A stretch of 64,000 nucleotides of DNA from Pelobates cultripes (lineage: Eukaryota; Chordata; Amphibia; Anura; Pelobatidae), in assembly GCA_933207985.1 (NCBI GenBank), contig OW240917.1, positions 107,067,986 to 107,131,985 of the forward strand, read 5' to 3'. Under the pieces are notes generated by a model. That model searched no databases and was not told where the DNA came from. It saw only the letters and a program-made list of their open reading frames with translations. A program made the position numbers and the translations under genes. Shown here piece by piece: positions 1 through 12,756 of the stretch. Numbering within the stretch: the stretch's first letter is position 1; every line of letters starts with the position of its first letter.

Positions 1-135
1 ATGTAACAAAACACACTAGATACTTGTTTCAGATAGTATTTGTCAAAATATTGCCTTAACTACAAACATACTACATATGTGTGGAGATTAGCATCCAAGC
101 TGGATAAATGTTGGCATGAATTTTACATTCTAAAA

Positions 136-940
136 CAGGGGTAGGCAACCTTTTAGCACCACTGTGCCGATATAGGATTGTGATGTCCCGTTGCATGCCG
201 GTCCTATTTTTTTTTTTTTAAATTGAGGTGTGTATGCTGCCGTATTCTGCTTGTGTTATTTATACTGTAATTGCTTTGTATCGTTGTATTTGTGCGTATA
301 TGAGCTATTATATTGTATATGTTCATGAGTAGATTGTGGTATCGTGTATGATACATATGAATGTGGGCTGTGTATGGGGGTAGCTTGTGGAATTGTGTGT
401 GTGGATGGATATGTCACATTGTGTGTTTAGTAGTGTGTGTATGTGTGGGGGCTGTTTGGGGTATTGCATGTGAGAGGCTGCATGTGGAGTTGTGTGCATG
501 TATGTGGATTGTTAGTGGTGTTGCGTTTGTGCAGATGTTTGTGTGTGGGCTGTCTTTATTATTTGTATGAGGGGAAGGTCTTTCTGCATTTCTGTGTATA
601 TCTAGCAATGTGGGTGGCTTCCCTGGGTTCCAGTGGGGACCATGTTGGCCAGGTACAGGTCAAGGACCTGAGCTGCAACAACAACTGCAAGCTGCTCTAC
701 TACTGTGTGGATTCCCATTCACAAGTGCTGGAATGAAGTGCTCTGAGATCACTTCCTCTACATGCTGCAATGCATAAATTGAGGATTGTCCTTCACCACC
801 TCTTTGTATTAGCAGATATCTGAAGTTTTACTGGGACTCCTGATAGGCCAGAGCCTGTTTGGCTCTAGCAGCTTTGAGTGCTGTGCAAAGGCACCTCGAG
901 TGCCGTGCATGGCACTAGTGCCGTAGGTTGCCTACCCCTG
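136..940. mobile_element. Non-autonomous hAT element with 8-bp target duplication
   Basis: The left end CAGGGGTAGGCAACCT and the right end AGGTTGCCTACCCCTG are inverted repeats. They are flanked by TTCTAAAA (128-135) and TTCTAAAC (941-948), an 8-bp target duplication with one mismatch, as expected for hAT transposons. No transposase frame is present; the reading frames inside come from a G/T-rich stretch at about 360-560. Non-autonomous hAT family by inference. Confidence 0.85.
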
Positions 941-1629
941 TTCTAAACTAACATATAAAACATCAGTGTAACATAATTTATACAGTTGGGAGAGATTCTA
1001 ATGACCTATAGTTTAAATGCTTAAATAATCGGCATTAGAGTATGAGTATGAATGGGATGCTAAAATGTTAGGACATGTTTTACCAGTTTTCAATTGCAAT
1101 AGAACAATGTTGCTAGCATCACAAAATCAAGCCATTAATAGAATAACAAGCATACTGCCAAGGGTGTATAAAACATGATCAATGGGCTTTAACTTGTATT
1201 GATCAGATTTCTAAGTTCAGATTTATTTTCTGCCAAGTTGATTTTCAAGCTCAAAAAGGAAAACAATTTGTTTTACAATGCTTGGAATGAAAGCATCATA
1301 AAAAGCACAAATTACAATCGGTAAATATACTGATAATTTGACATCAAATTTATGTTATAGACACATGCATTGAAAAGAAATAACAGCAGTTATCAGAATC
1401 AATAGCAGAATGTGCTCCCCACTGCTGTTTAATAAGACTGAAGGAAGTCAGTCTGAAAGAGTCATTTTTCAGAATATTGAAAAACTGCTTAAAATATTCT
1501 CTATAAATCCACTACCTGTTCTCCTGCCCACCATACAGTTTAGTATTTCGGCATACAGTATTTAAGAACGCTGATTTTCAAGCTATCGTTTTTTTTCCCA
1601 TTATGTATGCCTCAAGAATACATTTTTAA

Positions 1630-1805
1630 GTAGTAGAGCATCTCGCAGTTGTTGTTGCAGCTCTGGTCCTTGACCTGTACCTGGCCAACATGGTCCCCAC
1701 TGGAACCCAGGGAAGCTACCCACATTGCTAGATATACACAGAAATGCAGAAAGACCCTCCCCTCATACAAATAATACAGACAGCCCACGCACAAACATAC
1801 ACACA
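1630..1805 (-). repeat. Inverted partial copy of the 136-940 hAT interior
   Basis: The reverse complement of this stretch matches about 534-705 closely through the shared words GTATGAGGGGA, TCTTTCTGCATTTCTGTG and CCATGTTGGCCAGGTACAGG. Neither hAT terminus is present here, so it is an internal fragment, about 0.9 kb from and inverted to the full element. About 920 bases of otherwise unremarkable AT-rich DNA precede it. Confidence 0.8.
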
Positions 1806-1866
1806 AACATTGTGGATCATGTTATAAAGTTTGACATTTAACAACTTACTTGGGGAGATTATTTAA

Positions 1867-2315
1867 AGCAACTCTGTCACCAAAATCCCATGTTCCTGTT
1901 TTCCCATGTATCCCTCCCTCTAGCCATTCTCCCCAATATTTCATAGCCTTGAAACTGGTTCTGCTTATACATTTTTTTTAATGTGCAACTTCCATCAGGT
2001 CTTCTATCAAGGTGCTGCCGACTTAGCATTTCCAAGATGGTGGCCAGCAGAAATCGCTGCCTCTTCATTTCCAATGGTGTTCATGTAAAAGCACAGGCAT
2101 GCTCTCAACACCTAGAATCAACACAGGTAGTTGATGACACAATGCTGCCAGAAGTGATGTAATGATGAAAGAAGGTGAGTGAGAACTTGGCAATGACAAT
2201 GGCAGTGACAAAAGTTGACAAAGGATGTGGAGCTTGACTAAAGCTCTACAACTTGTCAACTTTTGTCAACCTATTAAGACATGCCAAACCAATAAGAAAA
2301 AAATGACAGAGTCAC
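1867..2315. mobile_element. MITE with TTAA target sites
   Basis: The ends AGCAACTCTGTCA and TGACAGAGTCACT are inverted repeats (11 of 13 match). They are flanked by TTAA at 1863-1866 and 2316-2319. TTAA duplication is typical of piggyBac-like and some other DNA transposons. An imperfect hairpin lies at about 2205-2270, with arms built around TGACAAAAGTTGACAA. No coding potential. Confidence 0.7.
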
Positions 2316-2539
2316 TTAAAGTGTGTACAATGTATTAATCTCTTCACTAACAAGATCTTTTGGTTTTAAACACAATAGTATAATATTTATTTGAAATATG
2401 GAAGTCATAACTAGCACATAAACGTAAGCTTAATAGTGGTCTCACATATAGGACTTGATCTAAGAAGAAGAATCTGAACTTAGCTCTAGAGGGAAAAATA
2501 AATAAAACAGCATATATATATATATATAATTCTACTATA

Positions 2540-2592
2540 AGTGTACTGAAAAAATATCGACATAATATTATGTATACATTTTTCAGTACACT
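2540..2592. repeat. Perfect 14-bp inverted repeat
   Basis: AGTGTACTGAAAAA (2540-2553) is repeated in inverse at 2579-2592 with a 25-base AT-rich loop. A (TA)n tract lies just upstream at about 2512-2529, and a short palindrome TGATTCAG/CTGAATCA follows at about 2627-2645. It may be a MITE end or a foldback sequence. Confidence 0.5.
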
Positions 2593-2599
2593 GATTGGC

Positions 2600-5340
2600 T
2601 CATTTTCGTATCTTTTTGGTTTGTCTGATTCAGTTGCTGAATCAGTTTACCAAACTTCTGCCAAGCCGAACCAGCATTAAGCTAAAATTCGGGCATCCCA
2701 AAAAATTGTCTAATTTAATGAAAAATCATTTGGCAGAGCCAAATTTTCTTGCTGTGCACAAGTCTGGGATGTACAGATACACAGTGCAACAGTACATTAC
2801 AGGGCATTGCATTTTTAAAAATTGCTGTTTACAATTAAACAATAATCATATATCATTGTTACACAAAAAAAAATATGGATATTTTTCCAATTGCAGCTAT
2901 TTTGGTCCACTTGTAATAACCATTATAGATGTTGGACATAAACAAGTAAACATAATTTATGATTATTTAAGCTATAAAAAGTAAGTTGTGATGATTATGC
3001 AACCTATTTTTAGTATTAATATTCCAAGTTTGTTGGCACAAGTCACTTGCTATTCAATGAATGGACTGCAACTGTTACAATTTTAATATTAATTGGACAG
3101 CTTGTATACCAAATCACAAAGTAGAATAAAATGTTCCATAGAAACTAGCTACTTAGCAACAGTGATAAAAGAAATCCAAAAATAGGATCAGTACTCTAAT
3201 TCCAATATTTCCAGAAAATATTATCTTAAAGTGTTCTGAAATAATTTATTGTAACTGTAACGCTAAGATTTCCCTGAGCACAGCTAATTTACAATATTTA
3301 AATAATAAAGTATTATTTTAATTGGGGTTCTTCTGTTTGATTTAGTTATTTGAATATGATGGGCATTTAATAAGTACTTTATATTTCCACAACAGTATGC
3401 CTTTTGAAAACAAAAGGTGAAATATGTACCACATAGTTAAATAATTGGAGTCATTGGTATGAAATCTGCATTGTCAAATATAATTAGATTTGATGTAGAA
3501 TGGCTTAAAAAGTTTTACTGTTACATAGGTTTACAAAGTGTCAGGCAATTGTCAGCTTATTAAATGCAATTAGTGTTTAGCATGAGAAATAGTCTCTACT
3601 GTTTATGCTCCACCTGATTTGTAAAATCCTTTTCAATTAAATTGCAGTTTCCTGTATTATGTCTAAATGTGACAATATGTAAATAAACAATTAGGTTATA
3701 CTCACAATAGTTAAATATGGTAAAGTTCATAAATACAATATATACTTTAATATGTAATAAAAATAAAACAGGTGGCACTATGAAAAAAATTATTTATTTT
3801 TACACAAATTCAGTACTACAAATTAGCAATTCAATGTTGTGGCAATGCCCAGAGTAACTGGAATGATGTGTTCTATACTGATGATAAAACACACTCATTG
3901 CTCGAAAACCTTGCAGTGATTACAACCATTTCTACAGATATTCTATTACGGTACAAATATTTTGAGTGTTACTAATTACTAAAACACCAATTATGTTTTG
4001 CTTTCGGAAATAGCATCCAAATGATTTACCCTTGTTTACAATGTTTTACTAGTGAAGTCATTTAATGAGGATCCCCGAGACTATGCACATTAGTAAGTAT
4101 AGTACTACTGATATTAAGAATCTTAAAACAAATATTTTGCAATTTGACAAAACATATGATACAGGTTGCTCAACCAACCAAACGTGAGTATAAATCACAA
4201 TAGTGAGCAGTTTTTTTTCTAGAAGTTACCTCTATATGTAAAATACCATAAGAATAAATACTAAGATCACATTTACCCACTATCTGGAAATATATTATGT
4301 TCCAAATGCTTGAAACACGTCTCTGCATTAAATACGTGCGATTTCTGTTATGAACCATAAAATATAAACTGATACAAGGAATAAAAGGTCACAGAATGTG
4401 TTTGCCAGACTTTGAAGCTGTTATATTTTAACAGAGTGCAAATTCTGGGTTTATTCCTTTAGTCTTTCAAGTGATAATAGTTTGGGTTCATTTACTAGAC
4501 TCCAGTGGTTTGTTGTGAAATGAAAAAATAAAGAGTAGTTTTTTTACCAGTTTAGCTAGTTTAGTATGTATATTACAATGTGTAATTCGATGAGCCATTG
4601 ACAATGTTAAGAACTCACAATCCCGACATTATGATTTATTTCAACACGTTTACCATTACTGGGTAAGTGAAAAGGTCCCTATGACTTACATTAAATTATC
4701 AAATTTGATCAGTGTGATTATACTATGTTCTGGTGTTGGGTTTCTCTTTCATGCTGCTGCACAAAGATACTCTGTTTCTGTCATTAGTGGACTGCTGTGA
4801 AACTGAGATGAGTTGGAAAGAGGGACGAGAGGATGAGGCTGAAGAAGCTCTCCTAGCTGAGAGGCGTGCCCACTAATGCAATATGGCCAAGTTTATAAAT
4901 GTGTATCACAAACTTTTAAAATATTACTTGTGTTATTTTGGTTTTTATATTTGTTTAAAAGTGCATGCTTGCTGGTTTAAAAAAAATCATTTTCAGTTTA
5001 ACAGAACTGTCAGACACTTAAGGTGAATTCAACGCCTAAAAAGGTCCATTCATTGAAAATATATTTCTGAAATGATATAATAAACTAAAATATATTTTGT
5101 CAGCTGATCTGACATACCTCTCCTAACCTGATGGCATGATGCATGCAACATCAACTGACATTAACTAATGGTTCGTCAAATAAACCAATTTAATTAGTAA
5201 GAGTAGTTCTTCAAAGAACCACTAAAGCACCAAGACCTCTTTATTTTAATAAAGTGGCCTCTGTACTGTGAACCTGCATTTTCAATCTTGCTATGTAAAT
5301 TATTGATTTGCTGAGTGAGGCACTTGCCACACATGCTCTT
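2600..5340. other. AT-rich DNA with no recognisable gene
   Basis: No conserved protein motif, splice-flanked exon or transposon end was recognised on either strand. The longest frame here (about 129 codons near 2.6-3.0 kb) is of low complexity and resembles no family I know. Confidence 0.5.
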
Positions 5341-5358
5341 TACATTCACAATGCTTTT
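5341..5358. repeat. Target-site duplication, left copy of L1 copy 1
   Basis: TACATTCACAATGCTTTT occurs here and again at 9796-9813, bracketing the LINE. Eighteen bases is within the usual range for target-primed reverse transcription. Confidence 0.9.
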
Positions 5359-8300
5359 TTTTTAATTTTATTTTTTATGAGAATATAAATAGACAAAGAC
5401 AACACACATGGGGGGGAACCTTACAGAAAGAAAAAATAAGGATTCCGATCCCCATAAAACAAACATAAATACAATGTTCAATTTCAAATTTCATCAATAA
5501 GCCGTCTAGGACACAGTCTGAAAACATTAACATCCCGTCGCCTGTGTATCAAGGTCCAAAAACGGCTTATACATAACCTTAAAAATATATTAAACATATA
5601 CAAAAACACAGACAAAACTGGTCATATGTGTTGCAGATCCTAAACCACACTTAAAGGGAAAGAAAAAAAACCCACAAAACGCAATTCAAGGCCAAGGAGA
5701 CTGATAGAGGGACCCCCAATGGCGACAACATACCAACCGCAAGGAAATCGTACACGAAACCCCACGAAATCATATACCTTAAAGCCTCTTAATATTTTGG
5801 ACAAGACTAGAATAGAACGACAGAGCCTTAGCATTAGAATATTCTCTCATGGGCAGTAATCCCTTTTCCATCTCGACTTGGAATAAAAGTTGTACTTTAA
5901 CTTGATCTCTCGTAGGGATGTCAATACTTTTCCAAAATCTAGCAATTAATATTTTAGTAGCCATTAAGCAGTGTATAATCACAATGTCGAAATTATCCTT
6001 TGTTTCTGAGCCGAAAAGATGGAGTAGAGCGATTTCCGGTTTAAATTCCAAATAAGAACCGCCCAATCTATTTATAAATTCGTATGTAATCATCCAGAGA
6101 GATTTAATTCGATGGCAGGACCACCATATATGAACCATTGAGCCATCAAGATGAAAACATCGCCAACAGTTTGACGGGTTAGTAATAGAAATTTTAGCAA
6201 GTCTAATAGGGACCAGATACCATCTAAAAAACACCTTTATAAAGGTCTCTAAAATATTCAAACAATGGATATTTTTTTTAGTCCTTACAAAAGATTTACA
6301 CCAACTATTGAATGGAATAGAAATTGCTAGATCGGTTTCCCATTTAGTTAAAGCTTTAGGGATGAGAGAAGTCCCTATCATCTTTATTAATTCAACTGCA
6401 GTAGAGAAAACCCTTTTAACAGGATCCCCCGAAAAAAGTTTCCTGAACATTATTCCAAGTCGGCCTTCTAAAACCAATATATTATCTTTCAAATAGCTCT
6501 TAATACGGAGGAAATTAAATAGTTCTCTAGGGGGTAAATCCAACCAATTTTTCAAAACCTCAAAACTTTTCAATTGGTGGTCCAAATAGAGATCTTTTAT
6601 CTTATAATTAAAGTCTTTATACCAATTTGTCAGGTTTATCTCTAGCATGAAACTTTCCAACGACTTCAAACTCAGATTCTCATATATTTTTCTATTAATA
6701 TTCAACTTCCTCTTTATAGTCGTCCATTCTTTTAATGTCTGAAATAAGGACAAAGGACAGTTAGAACCCGTCTCACACAAATGCGTGTTCTGACTTGCCT
6801 CTCTCCATAAGAGAAATTCGAGGTTGTCTAAACCAAGTCTGGCTGCTTCAATTTTATACCAGGCTTGGTCTATAGAGTCGGTTAGCTGTAATTTGCTGGC
6901 ATGAACTAATATATTAGCCTGATAAATTTGATTAACAAGGGGGTAGCCCAACCCCCCTTGGAAGGCCTTCCTTGATAAATGGTAAGTACTAATCCTTGGT
7001 CTCTTCCCTCTCCAGACATACGCTGTAATACTAGTTTGCAACATATTCAGCCAATAGCTCGAAATCGAGAGAGGGAGCATACTAAATAAGTATGCCCATT
7101 TAGGTATTATATAAGCTTTAATGGTGTTTATCCTACCCAACCAGGAAATTTCATGCACTCTCCATTCCTTTAATAACATATTGGTCTCTTTTAACAACTT
7201 CAAAAAATTGGTTTCCATAGTCCGGCTTATCTCTGCCGTTATAGTTACCCCCAAGTATATAAACTCTTTTTTTGTCCAATTAAAATCAAAGTCTCTCTTT
7301 AGGGAGAATAAATTATCTTTATGAATATTAATTGACATGGCTATTGTTTTATTCGTATTCAATTTATAGTTTGAAACACTGCTATATTTATTAAATTCTT
7401 GCATTAAGTACGGAAGAGAAACCAGAGGGTCCGTAATGGAAATCAAAATATCGTCCGCATATAAACATATCTTCCATTCATCAGATTGAGTTCCTATGCC
7501 TTTAATCCCAGGATTTTGTCTAATATTATTTGCTAGTGGTTCAATTGACAAGATATATAATAAAGGTGAAAGAGGACACCCCTGTCTCGTCCCATTTTTG
7601 ATATTAAACCAATCAGAACATAAATCGCGGGCTACTATTCGAGTAGAAGGGTTTGAATATATAGCTCCCACCGCACTCAGAAACCATCCGTCAAAACCGA
7701 ATTGTATCAAAGTTTTATTCAAATACCCCCATCCGACCCTGTCGAAGGCCTTTTCTGCATCCACCGACAGGGTCAGAAGGGGGGTTCCCTCGACTTGAGC
7801 CCATTCTATAATATCGGGTGTTATTAGAGGAATGTCTTCCCTGTATAAAACCTATCTGGTCCCTGTGTATAAGTGATGGCATAACTATTTTCAAACGTTC
7901 CGCTAAGATTGCGGCGTAAAGTTTCATATCAACATTAACCAGAGAGATAGGACGATAATTACTCACGTCATCTGGAGTTTTACCTTGTTTCAAAATTGGA
8001 GTAATATGGGCCCTTAATAGGTCTTGAGACGCATTCCCTTTGGTTGCCAATTCATTAAAGGTATCAGTTAACAACGGAATTAATTGTCTCTTAAAAACCT
8101 TAAAAAAAAAATTTGTATACCCGTTTGGTCCAGGAGCTTTGCTATTAACAAGTTTATCTATTGCCAATTCCACTTCATGAGAAGATATATTTCTGTTAAT
8201 TTTCACCCTCTGGTCATTAGATAATTTAAGCAAGTTAGAATTTTCCAAATAGCTGTCCAGCACATCTTGGTCAGGAAATTTATTCAAATTATAAAGTTTT

Positions 8301-9795
8301 TGATAAAACCCTCTAAATCTACTGGCAATTTCTTCAGGTTTATAAAAATAATCATTCCCTTCTCTTAGCTTAGATATCTTATGATCTGTCATCTTTTTCT
8401 TTAATTTATTTGTTAGGACTGAATCTACCCGGTTATTCTTATAATAATATTTAATATTTAACTTGTTTAAGTTCCGTTCCACCCTGTTTTTAATCTGTTC
8501 ATTTATCTTTTCCTGGTAGAGTTTAATTGCTAAAGCTCTATCGTCAGAATAAACTTGTTTATTGGCTTTAGAGAGATTGTAAAATTGGATATAAAGATCC
8601 GACAAAATTTTATCTACATTTCTTTTTTGAAAACTTGAAAGTTTTATCCAATGTCCCCTTATGACTGCTTTACACGCGGACCATAGACATTCTTTAGATA
8701 CCTCCTCAGATAGATTCTCCTTGATGAAGAAATCGATTGTCTTCTCTATATGTTCTATATTTGCTTTATTTTTTAGCAGATAATCTGCCAATTTCCAAAT
8801 CTGAGGGGGTCGCTTGTTATTTTCCATCAGGTCTGCAATTACCATGTCGTGATCTGACCACGTGTTTTCAACTATAACAATTGAAGAGATTGCCTGAACT
8901 GATTTTAAATTACCCAAAATCATATCTATCCGAGCAGCCGAATTATGGGGGATAGATCTGTGCGTAAAATTTCTTTCATTAGGATGGAACAGTCTCCAAC
9001 AATCGAACAGTTCCGCTTTCTTAATCACTCTACTTAACGATGCCGCTTGCCTTTTAAGAGATTTATCTATCTTCTGGTTTTTAGCCAATTGTTTGTCCCA
9101 AGAAGTATCAAAGATACAATTGAAGTCACCTGCAAAGATAATTCTCCCTTTTTTAACCTTTTCTACCAGACCCAAAATTTTCGTCAGAGTTTTAATAGGA
9201 TCTTGATTGGGTAGGTAAACGTTGACCAAAGTATAATCCAGCCCATTCAGTTGACCCACCAAAATAATAAATCTCCCTTCCGGGTCTAAATAGTTATAAC
9301 TACAATCAAAAATAACTTCTCTAGAGAAAATTATAGATACACCACATTTCTTTTTTCCCTTTAAAGAAGCGGAATAAATCACCGGGTATTTTTTAAAGAA
9401 CCATAATTTTCTAGCTTCCGCTAACCAGTGAGTTTCCTGTATAAACCCTATTTGAATTTTCTGATTCACCAAGGTATTAAACAAAAAACCACGTTTATGA
9501 GGAGAATTAAGGCCCTGCGCGTTGATAGACAAAAATCTAACCATCAATTAATCTAGGTTTTTTCTTAGAGCTCCTTGCCCACATCTGCAACACATACGAC
9601 CAGTTAAACATACTACACATAAGACAATACACCATTAAAACAATTAAGTCTACATAAACTACTGGAATATCAAAAATAATATTCCACATACTGAGAATCT
9701 CTTAGACTCCCACAGGAATAAGCATGGGATCATAGAACTTCCTATGACCGGAGAGAGGAAACAAAAAGGGAGGGGGTAACGGGAGGAAAAAAAAA
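5359..9795 (-). mobile_element. L1-clade LINE, copy 1
   Basis: This is a minus-strand LINE about 4.4 kb long. The left edge is its 3' end: in the sense direction it has an A-rich tail with AATAAA-like words, abutting the 18-bp target duplication. The 3' untranslated region is about 5359-5778, ORF2 occupies 5779-9544, and about 250 bases remain upstream of ORF2. No ORF1 is present. The right (5') edge falls in a homopolymer run (poly-A on the plus strand, poly-T in the element sense), so the copy is 5' truncated there. A second copy of the same family lies at 13.8-17.9 kb in the same orientation. Confidence 0.92.
5779..9544 (-). pseudogene. L1 ORF2 (endonuclease plus reverse transcriptase), one frameshifting deletion
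   Basis: This encodes the LINE endonuclease/reverse transcriptase. Starting at the ATG at 9544, the apurinic-type endonuclease comes first, with motifs SINAQGLN, QETHW (about residue 37), AGDFN (about 140) and WSDHD (about 230). The RT follows: KAPGP, NYRPISLVN, HRDQIGF, DAEKAFDRV, GTRQGCPLSPLL and the catalytic YADD at 7461-7450. The C-terminus has a CCHC-like knuckle beginning CWRC and ending WWSC, about 130 residues before the stop. The frame is open from 9544 to about 7816 and from 7815 to 5779. Compared with copy 2, 11 bases are missing between 7815 and 7816, which shifts the frame inside the RT. No other break was seen, and the total of about 1,260 codons is normal for L1 ORF2. The first ATG gives the usual start just before the endonuclease. 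The copy looks young but is dead as it stands. Confidence 0.92.
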
Positions 9796-9813
9796 TACAT
9801 TCACAATGCTTTT
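9796..9813. repeat. Target-site duplication, right copy of L1 copy 1
   Basis: It is identical over 18 bases to 5341-5358. Confidence 0.9.
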
Positions 9814-11540
9814 GATTGAACAAAGAGTCAGGAAGAAGTGAATGACGATGACAAGGAAAGAGGCAGGTTTAGCTGCTGTTTGTTATGACAGGATTTCCTT
9901 GTTTCTTAAGAATTAAAGGCTGAGCATATATTTGGAAAAAATATGCTTAATCTCTATTGAATCACGCAGAAAAAAAATGAATTACGCTAATAAAAGGTGA
10001 ACTGTGTCCATTTTACACTACTTTTCAACGTTATGCTTCTCCAGTATTTATTTTGATATGTTGTTATAATACAATTCCTTTTCACAGTTACATTTACAGG
10101 GTTTTTTTAATATTCATATATGTGCTATTTTGGACATAGCATGTTTATAAGAATGCAGGAACACTGTAATTAGGTGTAAGGTGGGCATGTTGTAGGTCAT
10201 CTCGGTTGTTTATTTGCTAATAATTTTATATTGACCTCAGCACATTCTAGAGATCATGCTGAGTTTGACTTGCGAAAATTTAAATATAGTTTTCTTGTAT
10301 GCATTATGTTTTTTTACTTGGTTTTGAAAGTCAAGTTAAACAAGGAGAATATATAAATGTCTTAAGTCCTCCACAGCTCTAAATTTTGATCTGGATTCCT
10401 CTTGATTCTTGATTCTCTATTTTCTTATTTTCCAAACTTAGGTTCAAATATATCATTTGTTTTCATAAAAGAGAAATGTAACATTTGAAGTTCCTGTCAA
10501 CACATTTAATTTCCTTCACAGTTATCCTGTTTAATTAAACAGACAGGTTATGTTAAAACTGAATTAGGATCATAATTAATCAGTGGCCTGATATACTGGA
10601 AACATCTAGAAAGCCGACCACCTGTATACTAGTTCAGGGAAATGTTTTTAAAGTTAGATAGATCCACTGACATATATCCACTAATACTTAGAACACATAT
10701 ACTCTATGTCTATTTGGTCCAAGATATTTCATTTCTTAGCAGTAACTTCTAATCCAAATACAATTTAATCCTCTGACTACACCCATCAACACTTGGTAGG
10801 ACCATTTCATGTGACAAAATCCCCATATCTGTTTTGCTAAAATAGGTGATTGTATTTAGTTTTAGATTTAAAATTGCATTTTATGTGTCCACTGTTTCCT
10901 CAGTGTCTATTTTGGATGTTGATGAGACCAGATAATTTTGATACAAGAGTCCAAATGGTTGAGGTGAGAAAAGAAGGTGAAATCCTTAGTTGTGAAATGT
11001 GGAGCCCTTATAATATCTTAGCAAACCTCATAATATAATGGGGTAATGTTATCAATTCATGGCAATCTCTACTCTTAGGCCAGTCTTGCAAAAGGAAGCA
11101 GATCCAAAAGTGCAAACATAATAGTACCACTAGACCTATATATGGATATATATCTGTCTTGGTTTCACTAGGACAAATATATATCTCTGAGAGAGCATAC
11201 TGTTCATTAATGATGACAACTCCATTTGATTTAGTCTGTGAGCAGTTAGCAAAGTAATATTGAAAAGTCTTCTAAGTCAACTAAAGGGATTTTCTGGAAC
11301 TATTAAAATCCCTTTAGCCCTGCTCATCACAGCAAATTATGCCTCTTTCTGAGATTATTAAGGCACTTGATTTGTGATTCAGGTTCATTGTAATTTGGAG
11401 GATTAAAGAAGGACATAGTTAAAATTGTTGGAGGGGTGAAGAAATTAAATAAAAAGAAGGGGAAGGATGTGGGGTGTGGATGAAAATAACCTAATTATAG
11501 GAGTGTGAGTGTGTTGCTTGGCTGATTATATATATATATA
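9814..11540. other. AT-rich DNA with no recognisable gene
   Basis: Nothing beyond short AT runs was recognised. A TA tract at about 11528-11541 immediately precedes the YR-element terminus. Confidence 0.5.
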
Positions 11541-11620
11541 TTAAGGTGGTTTGGCCTGTAATTGTGGGAGGGGCATGTGTTTTCTCTACTTAAAGGAAAC
11601 CCTTACCTTACTCCACACTG
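11541..11620 (+). repeat. A1-type terminal block of the outer YR element
   Basis: It begins right after a TA tract and shares GGCCTGTA-TTGTGGGA-GGGC with 21319-21345. The downstream TACTTAAAGG is placed like the CTATAAAAGG box of the A2 block. It is likely the promoter-bearing terminus. Confidence 0.5.
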
Positions 11621-12257
11621 TTCGTGGTCTAGCGATTTGCATGTGACTACTTCCGGGTCACATGCAGGTCGCCATTTTGCAACTTACGTGGTTCACCTGT
11701 ACTTGCTGTTTGCTCCCGGTCAACGGCTCCCTGCTTCCAGGATTATCCACCATTCAGCCTTCCAGGCCAGCAGCTCCAGGGGAAGTGAATTGAACTCTCA
11801 CCAAAACCATCGTGCCATAGTCGCAGTCCCACAGCGTCATCATGGTTTAGGTTTATCTCATGTGCTTAATGGTTCACTGCTTTTGTTAAACATTTCAGCT
11901 GTTTCTAGCTGTTCGGTTAAACTCCCTAACGATTTTGGTTAAATCTATTTTGTATGTTTTACTACTACATGTCCCTGTCGGTTTGGTTCAAGAACCGAAC
12001 AATTCCGTTTTTCTCATCTGTTCGCATACACTTTGCAATTCCATTTGTTGCAGCCATTCCTACAAATGACTGTTCGCATGTGTTCTTCTAAATTACATGG
12101 TTCGGCAAAACGTTTGTTTAAATTCATACGAAAGCTTCACCTTTCATATAACATTCAGCACGAATAGCCATATGGCCGAATAGAGCCTTTTCGTGCGATA
12201 ATTCATATATTTCAACCTTACAGGTTTTAAATTCATCTGAACCTTGCATTATACTAA

Positions 12258-12756
12258 TGTCACGTATTCATCTGATTATAAAAATGTGCTTAAAGGCATT
12301 TACTGTCCACACAGTTTAAAAGTTGTGCCGAGCAGCAACCAAATCCACAGATGAGTTAATGCTGAGCAGCAATTATGCAAATGGAAACCATGTTACTGCC
12401 TTTGGGGTCAAAGGCCGGTTACAGCCTATCAGATATAGAAAAGGGGTATTTTGGCCTAGTTCTCATCCTGCTCAGTGCCCTGTCGTGGTTTCCCTTGTGG
12501 TTGTCCGAGAGCGCGTTATTGATTCTGGTTATTCTGGTTATTTGACTTTGGCATTGTTTTTTATTTCCCTGTTTTCTGGCATCCCTGACTCCTGGCTTTT
12601 CCTTATCGTTGTGTCTCTTTCTGTATCCCTTGACCTCGGCTATTCCTGACTATTCTTTGGTACGTTAGTCCGGCCAATCTAAGGTCCGGTATACGTTACC
12701 TATCAGTCCTCTGTGTTACACAATTCTACGTGCTGGATCATTCTGTAATCCTGACA
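12258..12756 (+). mobile_element. Solo LTR of a sushi-type Gypsy element
   Basis: This 499-bp segment begins TGTCACG, ends CTGACA, and is flanked by ACTAA on both sides (12253-12257 and 12757-12761), a perfect 5-bp duplication. Its second half aligns with the R-U5 part of the full Gypsy LTR at 47.7 kb: CCCTGTCGTGG against CCCTGTTGTGG, then GACCTCGGCT, CCTGACTATTCTTTG and TCTAAGGTCCGGTA in the same order. It is a divergent relative left by recombination between two LTRs. Confidence 0.8.

Noticed and set aside
361..736. Two open frames of 69 and 99 codons
   Set aside because: They lie wholly within a non-autonomous hAT element over GT-rich text and have no recognisable domain.
2595..2984. 129-codon plus-strand frame
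   Set aside because: It has no known motif and AT-driven composition, and it overlaps a palindromic repeat region; not supported as a gene.
6308..7798. Plus-strand frames opposite L1 ORF2
   Set aside because: They are antisense shadows of the LINE coding sequence, repeated in the second copy for the same reason.
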